Shown here: in pieces, positions 62,885-64,000 of the stretch
How positions within the stretch are numbered: the first letter of the stretch is position 1
How the letters are laid out: each line of letters starts with the position of its first letter
Assembly (NCBI GenBank): GCA_009786535.1
Contig: WQRX01000014.1
Span: 17,212 to 81,211 of the forward strand
From: Defluviitaleaceae bacterium
GTDB lineage: Bacteria; Bacillota; Clostridia; Lachnospirales; WQUN01
Length of the DNA stretch: 64,000 nucleotides
Reading direction: 5' to 3'
Program-made: the position numbers and the translations under genes
The notes under the pieces: generated by a model
Seen by the model: only the letters and a program-made list of their open reading frames with translations
The model's database searches: none
What the model was told of the DNA's origin: nothing

Positions 62885-63051
62885 CGTTTTTTGCCTTAAC
62901 CATAAAACATAATGACAGCGATGTCCATAACATACAGTGAAAGTTGTAACTTTCACTGTATGTTATGGACATATGTTTTTTTCTGTTTAGAATAATCCAC
63001 AAGAAGCCGCCGGCGCGCGCCGCGGTTAAACACATTCCCATTACTGCGCAG
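62885..63051 (+). repeat. Palindromic promoter-leader element, copy 2
   Basis: Matches 40293-40455 over about 165 bases. Palindrome 62921-62972 (perfect); -35 TGGACA 62966-62971, 16 bases, -10 TAGAAT 62988-62993; the same GC hairpin and CATTCCCATTACTGCGCAG leader. Sits between the divergent peptide gene and Cys-rich gene 2. Confidence 0.85.
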
Positions 63052-63096
63052 AATGGGGGTGGAAACTAATAATTGTATAAGAAAGGGAATGATGTT

Positions 63097-63756
63097 ATGA
63101 AAAAAATGATTAAAAATGCAGTCGCATGCTTTTTGGTGTTAATCTTGCTTTTAATGACTGTGCCTGTTACTGCCGAATCGTTGTCGACGTTTGATGAGTT
63201 GAATCCGATGCCACAAATCTCCCTAGATGTTGCCGAAGCGTTTCTGGATAGTTTATTAGCAACGATTAATACTATGACCCCATATGAACTGGGTTTTAAT
63301 TCCGATGCAGAACCTGTCGTTATTAAAATGACCCTAGAGGAACAATCCGTAGCTCGAAAAAGAACAATTGAAAATTTAGCAGAGATATTGAACGAGATGC
63401 AATGGACTCAGGGAATTTATTTAACCGAAACGATTCATTGCTGCGGGGTGCATTTTGAAAAATGCATAGACCATTGCTGCGAAGTGTATCTGTATGCTTG
63501 CACTATTGAGGCATTTTCATCTCGTTGCTTTAATGTCGGGTTTTGTGTTGGTCCGTTTCTTGTAACAAGGACTCATACAGGAACGACATGGGCTCGCGGG
63601 GGACCTGTCTTCGTTAATGGCGTTCATTCCGGATATGTGATTATGTGCGTAGGTCATACTTATCGTGTATCTACCCGATGCGCCGCTTGCGGGTTAGGTG
63701 AAATTGTAACAGAATCCAGTTCCGGATGTGGAACTGTTATCATTGATTGGTTTTGA
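63097..63756 (+). CDS. Secreted Cys-rich protein 2
   Basis: 219 residues from the ATG at 63097 (AAAGGG upstream). Signal peptide 1-30 (CFLVLILLLMTVPVTAES). A helical acidic stretch (50-115), then a Cys-rich C-terminal half: TIHCCGVHFEKCIDHCCEVY, CFNVGFCVGPF, then GHTYRVSTRCAACGLGE. The end pattern recalls Cys-rich protein 1. Expressed from element copy 2. No family recognised. Confidence 0.65.
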   Translation: MKKMIKNAVACFLVLILLLMTVPVTAESLSTFDELNPMPQISLDVAEAFLDSLLATINTMTPYELGFNSDAEPVVIKMTLEEQSVARKRTIENLAEILNEMQWTQGIYLTETIHCCGVHFEKCIDHCCEVYLYACTIEAFSSRCFNVGFCVGPFLVTRTHTGTTWARGGPVFVNGVHSGYVIMCVGHTYRVSTRCAACGLGEIVTESSSGCGTVIIDWF

Positions 63757-63790
63757 ATCAAGCGCAAACTGCAAAGATACAACCCCACCA

Positions 63791-63821
63791 AAAATCCGCA
63801 GTTCATTCCTGCGGATTTTTT
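63791..63821 (+). terminator. Terminator after Cys-rich gene 2
   Basis: AATCCGCAG, seven bases, CTGCGGATT and TTTT. Confidence 0.85.
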
Positions 63822-63905
63822 ATATTCCCCTCATAACCAACCGTCAAGCCAAGCTCCCACGGTTTGACAAATATAGTTAAGAAAGTGCTATCGCATAGCA
63901 TCTTT

Positions 63906-64000
63906 CGTTTTGTGCCTTAACCATAAAACATAATGACATAATGACAGCGCTGTCCATAACATACAGTGAAAGTTGTAACTTTCACTGTATGTTATGGACA
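63906..64000 (+). repeat. Palindromic promoter-leader element, copy 3, cut by window end
   Basis: Same left flank (TTTTGTGCCTTAACC) with an 8-base duplication (TAATGACA), then the whole 50-base palindrome ending exactly at 64000. A third target gene may follow outside the window. Confidence 0.85.

Overview
The window looks like the chromosome of a spore-forming Clostridia-type Firmicute. It carries spoIIE, AGGAGG-type ribosome sites, long-form hpf, NAD-dependent ligA, recD2 and comFC, and families I associate with Lachnospiraceae-like anaerobes (DUF6514, DUF6033, retropepsin-like protein). The genus cannot be fixed from the sequence. No rRNA, tRNA or CRISPR array was seen.

Layout. (1) 1-5078 is part of an integrative element: a tyrosine integrase cut by the window edge, a Lar-like protein, a frameshifted RepA_N/DUF6017 replication gene, small cargo genes, an excisionase-like HTH gene, a candidate small RNA with near-consensus promoter and terminator, a divergent XRE regulator with paired operators, and a BrnT-type toxin-antitoxin pair. 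(2) 5172-17192 is a decayed Mu-like transposable prophage read leftward: S24-like repressor and Cro/Ner-like gene around three operators, early cargo, MuA, MuB, Gam, GemA, Mor, a terminator plus a dyad suited to Mor, then lysis and early head genes. Large terminase and portal are absent between the gp27-like and F-like genes. (3) 17595-21800 is a degraded accessory patch: AlbA_2 protein, nucleoside-deoxyribosyltransferase-like effector with winged helix, retropepsin pseudogene, zinc-finger remnant, and a diverged 85-bp repeat. (4) 21787-40193 is mostly host backbone: methyltransferase, PadR operon with an Ntn amide hydrolase, a four-gene soluble phosphorelay ending in GGDEF and HD-GYP outputs, ligA, malQ, comFC and recD2. 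(5) 40293-43566 is an AT-rich island: palindromic promoter element, secreted Cys-rich protein, FtsX/LolD-like ABC transporter and a frameshifted membrane protein. (6) 43582-61387 is backbone: phosphoesterase, spoIIE, two giant fibronectin-like secreted proteins, hpf-rdgB-yfcE-recJ, DUF6033. (7) 61752-64000 holds an XRE-TPR regulator, a convergent small secreted peptide, a second Cys-rich secreted protein and two more copies of the palindromic element.

The most interesting possibility links regions 5 and 7. The XRE-TPR protein resembles RRNPP peptide-sensing regulators and lies tail to tail with a 54-residue signal-peptide-bearing peptide. A 52-bp perfect palindrome abuts a TGGACA/TAGAAT promoter in front of both Cys-rich genes and also sits between the peptide gene and its Cys-rich neighbour. 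This suggests a peptide-controlled regulon of secreted Cys-rich proteins. It is inference from arrangement and needs testing.

Several genes carry single-base frameshifts (integrase, repA, a phage winged-helix gene, retropepsin, the 43115 membrane protein). Most lie in mobile DNA, so decay is likely, but assembly error at homopolymers cannot be excluded.
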